Made by a program: the position numbers and the translations under genes
Part shown: one piece after another, positions 62,516 through 64,000 of the stretch
How positions within the stretch are numbered: the first letter of the stretch is position 1
How the letters are laid out: each line of letters begins with the position of its first letter
The notes under the pieces: generated by a model
What the model was told of the DNA's origin: nothing
Database searches by the model: none
Seen by the model: the letters and a program-made list of their open reading frames with translations, nothing else
Assembly: GCF_015142735.1 (NCBI RefSeq)
Contig: NZ_JACSPN010000002.1
Span: forward strand, 62,001 to 126,000
DNA: 64,000 bases
DNA from: Oerskovia douganii
GTDB lineage: Bacteria; Actinomycetota; Actinomycetes; Actinomycetales; Cellulomonadaceae
Direction: 5' to 3'

Positions 62516-63802
62516 ATGCGGAAGCACATGGCGGTGCTGGCGGCTGGTTCGCTCGTTCTCGCGTTGGGCCTTGCTGGCTGCGCGAGCGAGGGAGGGAGCG
62601 GCGAGGCCGAGAACGGCAAGACGCTCAAGGTGTGGTGGTGGGAGAACGACGACAGCGCCTTGGCCCAGTCCTGGAACAAGGCGATCGACATCTTCGAGGA
62701 GGAGCACCCGGGGGTCGAGGTCCAGTTCGAGCTCAAGACGTACGAGCAGATGCAGCAGTCCGGACAGCTCATCCTGGACTCGAACGACGCCCCGGACGTG
62801 CTCGAGTACCTCAAGGGGAACGCCACTGCTGGTGTGGTCTCCAAGGCAGGGCTGCTCACCGACCTGACCGATGTTGCCGCCGAGCGCGGCTGGGCGGTCG
62901 ACAACACCGCACAGGATGTGGGCCTGTACGAGAACGGGACGATGGGTTCTGGTCAGCGGTACGGAGTCACGAACTACGGCGAGTACGTCGGGATGTGGTT
63001 CAACCAGGACATGCTCGCCGCGCAGGGCGCACAGGTCCCCGAGACCCTCGATGAGCTCGAGGCAGTGATGCAGAAGTTCGTCGACGCCGGTATCACCCCG
63101 CTGGCGCTCGGCTCTGCCGACTACCCAGGCCCGCACCTCCTCTACGCGCTCGCCCTTGCGCACATGGATGCCGACTCGCTCGCCGCCTACCAGAAGTTCG
63201 ATGGCGAGCCGGACTGGGCCGCGTGGCAGAAGGCCGCGACCACCTTCGCTGACTGGGTCGACAAGGGCTATATCAGCACCGACTCGACCGGCATCCCCGC
63301 GCAGGACTCGGGCAATGCCTTCGCTGCAGGCAAGTACCCGCTCTTCTACTCCGGCACCTGGTGGGCGGGCCCCTTCGCGAGCGACATCGCCGACTTCGAG
63401 TGGGACCAGTTCCTGTTTCCAGGCAACGACCTGCACCCGGGATCGGGCGGCAACTTGTGGGTCGTGCCGTCCAAGGCGAAGAACAAGGAACTCGCGTACG
63501 ACTTCATCGAGATCACCCAGCGCCCCGAGGTGCAGAACGAGCTCGGGAATCTCGGTGGGGTTCCGGTCGCCGCCGAAGACGGCGGGGTGAGCGAGCCGGT
63601 CGGCGCGGTCGTCACCGCACGTTTCAACGAGCTGCTCTCGGGAGACGGCGGGACCCTCGCCTGGTACCCGGACTGGCCCGTCCCGGGACTCAACGACGTG
63701 TTCATCGCTCAGACATCGGACCTGGTCCAGGGCAACGTCGAACCTGCGCAGGTGGCATCGAACATCCAGGCCGCCTACGACGCCGGCAAGCCCCAGGGCT
63801 GA
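62516..63802 (+). CDS. ABC transporter sugar-binding lipoprotein
   Basis: This 428-residue family 1 extracellular solute-binding protein has a lipobox L-A-G-C (Cys about 22), KTLKVWWWENDDSALAQSWNKAI, FELKTYEQMQQSGQLIL, and FAAGKYPLFYSGTWWAGPF with aromatic residues usual for sugar stacking. It probably binds isomalto-oligosaccharides released by the dextranase. AGGAGG precedes ATG. Next to a ROK gene and an ABC permease, it starts the uptake operon. Confidence 0.93.
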   Translation: MRKHMAVLAAGSLVLALGLAGCASEGGSGEAENGKTLKVWWWENDDSALAQSWNKAIDIFEEEHPGVEVQFELKTYEQMQQSGQLILDSNDAPDVLEYLKGNATAGVVSKAGLLTDLTDVAAERGWAVDNTAQDVGLYENGTMGSGQRYGVTNYGEYVGMWFNQDMLAAQGAQVPETLDELEAVMQKFVDAGITPLALGSADYPGPHLLYALALAHMDADSLAAYQKFDGEPDWAAWQKAATTFADWVDKGYISTDSTGIPAQDSGNAFAAGKYPLFYSGTWWAGPFASDIADFEWDQFLFPGNDLHPGSGGNLWVVPSKAKNKELAYDFIEITQRPEVQNELGNLGGVPVAAEDGGVSEPVGAVVTARFNELLSGDGGTLAWYPDWPVPGLNDVFIAQTSDLVQGNVEPAQVASNIQAAYDAGKPQG

Positions 63803-63824
63803 TCCGGTCCGCACTCCGTGCGGC

Positions 63825-63855
63825 GGCGCGGGCTCAGCCCGCGCCCCCCCCCCCC
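63825..63855 (+). terminator. Hairpin with a C12 run between sugar-binding protein and permease genes
   Basis: GGCGCGGGC (63825-63833) pairs perfectly with GCCCGCGCC (63837-63845) around TCA. It runs into a C homopolymer of 12 (63844-63855). It probably lowers permease expression relative to the binding protein. Confidence 0.65.
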
Positions 63856-63878
63856 GCCGCGTCACGAAGGACTCGCAC

Positions 63879-64000
63879 ATGACCTCACAGACCGGCACGC
63901 CCACGCGTCGCCGCCGCGTCGTCTCAGAATCACCCGCCGGGTACTGGTGGTACATCGTCCCGGGAGCGATCGGCTTCCTCGCGGTGGTCCTGATCCCCTT
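63879..64000 (+). CDS. N-terminus of ABC sugar transporter permease, truncated by window edge
   Basis: The first 40 codons are present: an Arg-rich start and then GYWWYIVPGAIGFLAVVLIP, the first membrane segment of MalF-type permeases. AAGGA precedes ATG 63879. It continues the operon of the sugar-binding lipoprotein. Confidence 0.85.
   Translation, partial: MTSQTGTPTRRRRVVSESPAGYWWYIVPGAIGFLAVVLIP

Overview
The window is a very G+C-rich, densely packed chromosomal segment from an actinobacterium. GTG starts are frequent. Many genes carry a TANNNT-like box 5 to 8 nt before the start codon, as expected for leaderless mRNAs. It also has an SRP RNA gene near dnaX-recR, a LAXTG-type surface protein, F420/LLM-type flavin oxidoreductases and a sigK/rskA pair. 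The gene mix, with a dextranase locus, would suit the Cellulomonadaceae/Promicromonosporaceae (Cellulosimicrobium or Oerskovia-like), but that placement is inference. No phage, insertion sequence, CRISPR array or replication origin is visible.

Layout. 0-7.2 kb: tail of a GIY-YIG-type protein, DUF1684, a GNAT enzyme, a winged-helix methyltransferase, and the two-gene RNA repair cassette hen1-pnkp. 7.2-15.1 kb: small membrane proteins, two LLM oxidoreductases, a uracil permease, an AbiEi/Vsr-like protein, a GNAT enzyme, a LytR_C protein and a VapB-like protein. 15.2-20.3 kb: an ABC exporter with its TetR regulator and a double operator, PspC, GNAT, lipoprotein. 20.3-29.1 kb: tRNA-Ser(GGA), SRP RNA, a Cys/Met-rich leader ORF and metQNI, then dnaX, a VOC protein, recR and DUF5063. 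29.2-36.6 kb: an ABC-2 exporter, a TauE/SafE carrier, a HAD hydrolase between two palindromic repeats, then lysC-asd. 36.7-43 kb: a GntR(YtrA)-ABC operon with a perfect operator, a second ABC exporter, NUDIX, and a DAHP synthase behind a Trp/Tyr/Phe leader peptide and attenuator. 43-50.8 kb: a sigK-rskA locus with a DUF4232 protein, an LAXTG surface protein, a FAS1 lipoprotein and a DipZ-like thiol redox protein. 50.9-57.3 kb: a formate/nitrite-type channel, DUF2625, and a methylcitrate operon (GntR, prpD, prpB, prpC). 57.6-64 kb: a dextran-use locus with a modular GH49 dextranase, a ROK repressor, a sugar-binding lipoprotein and the start of an ABC permease.

How the genes fit together. hen1 and pnkp overlap by 4 nt and form a repair system for cleaved RNA. 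lysC-asd make aspartate semialdehyde for Lys, Thr and Met, while metQNI imports methionine, apparently under a cysteine/methionine-sensing leader. The aromatic pathway entry enzyme sits behind its own attenuator. The best-supported regulatory unit is the sigK locus: three promoters of the form CCATCC-N15-(C/A)CGAAC precede sigK-rskA, the FAS1 lipoprotein and dipZ, a grouping that matches the mycobacterial SigK regulon. The final 6 kb appears to be a catabolic island for dextran, visibly lower in G+C than its surroundings. Two families of intergenic palindromic repeats (three and two copies) lie at gene 3' ends and have no assigned function here.
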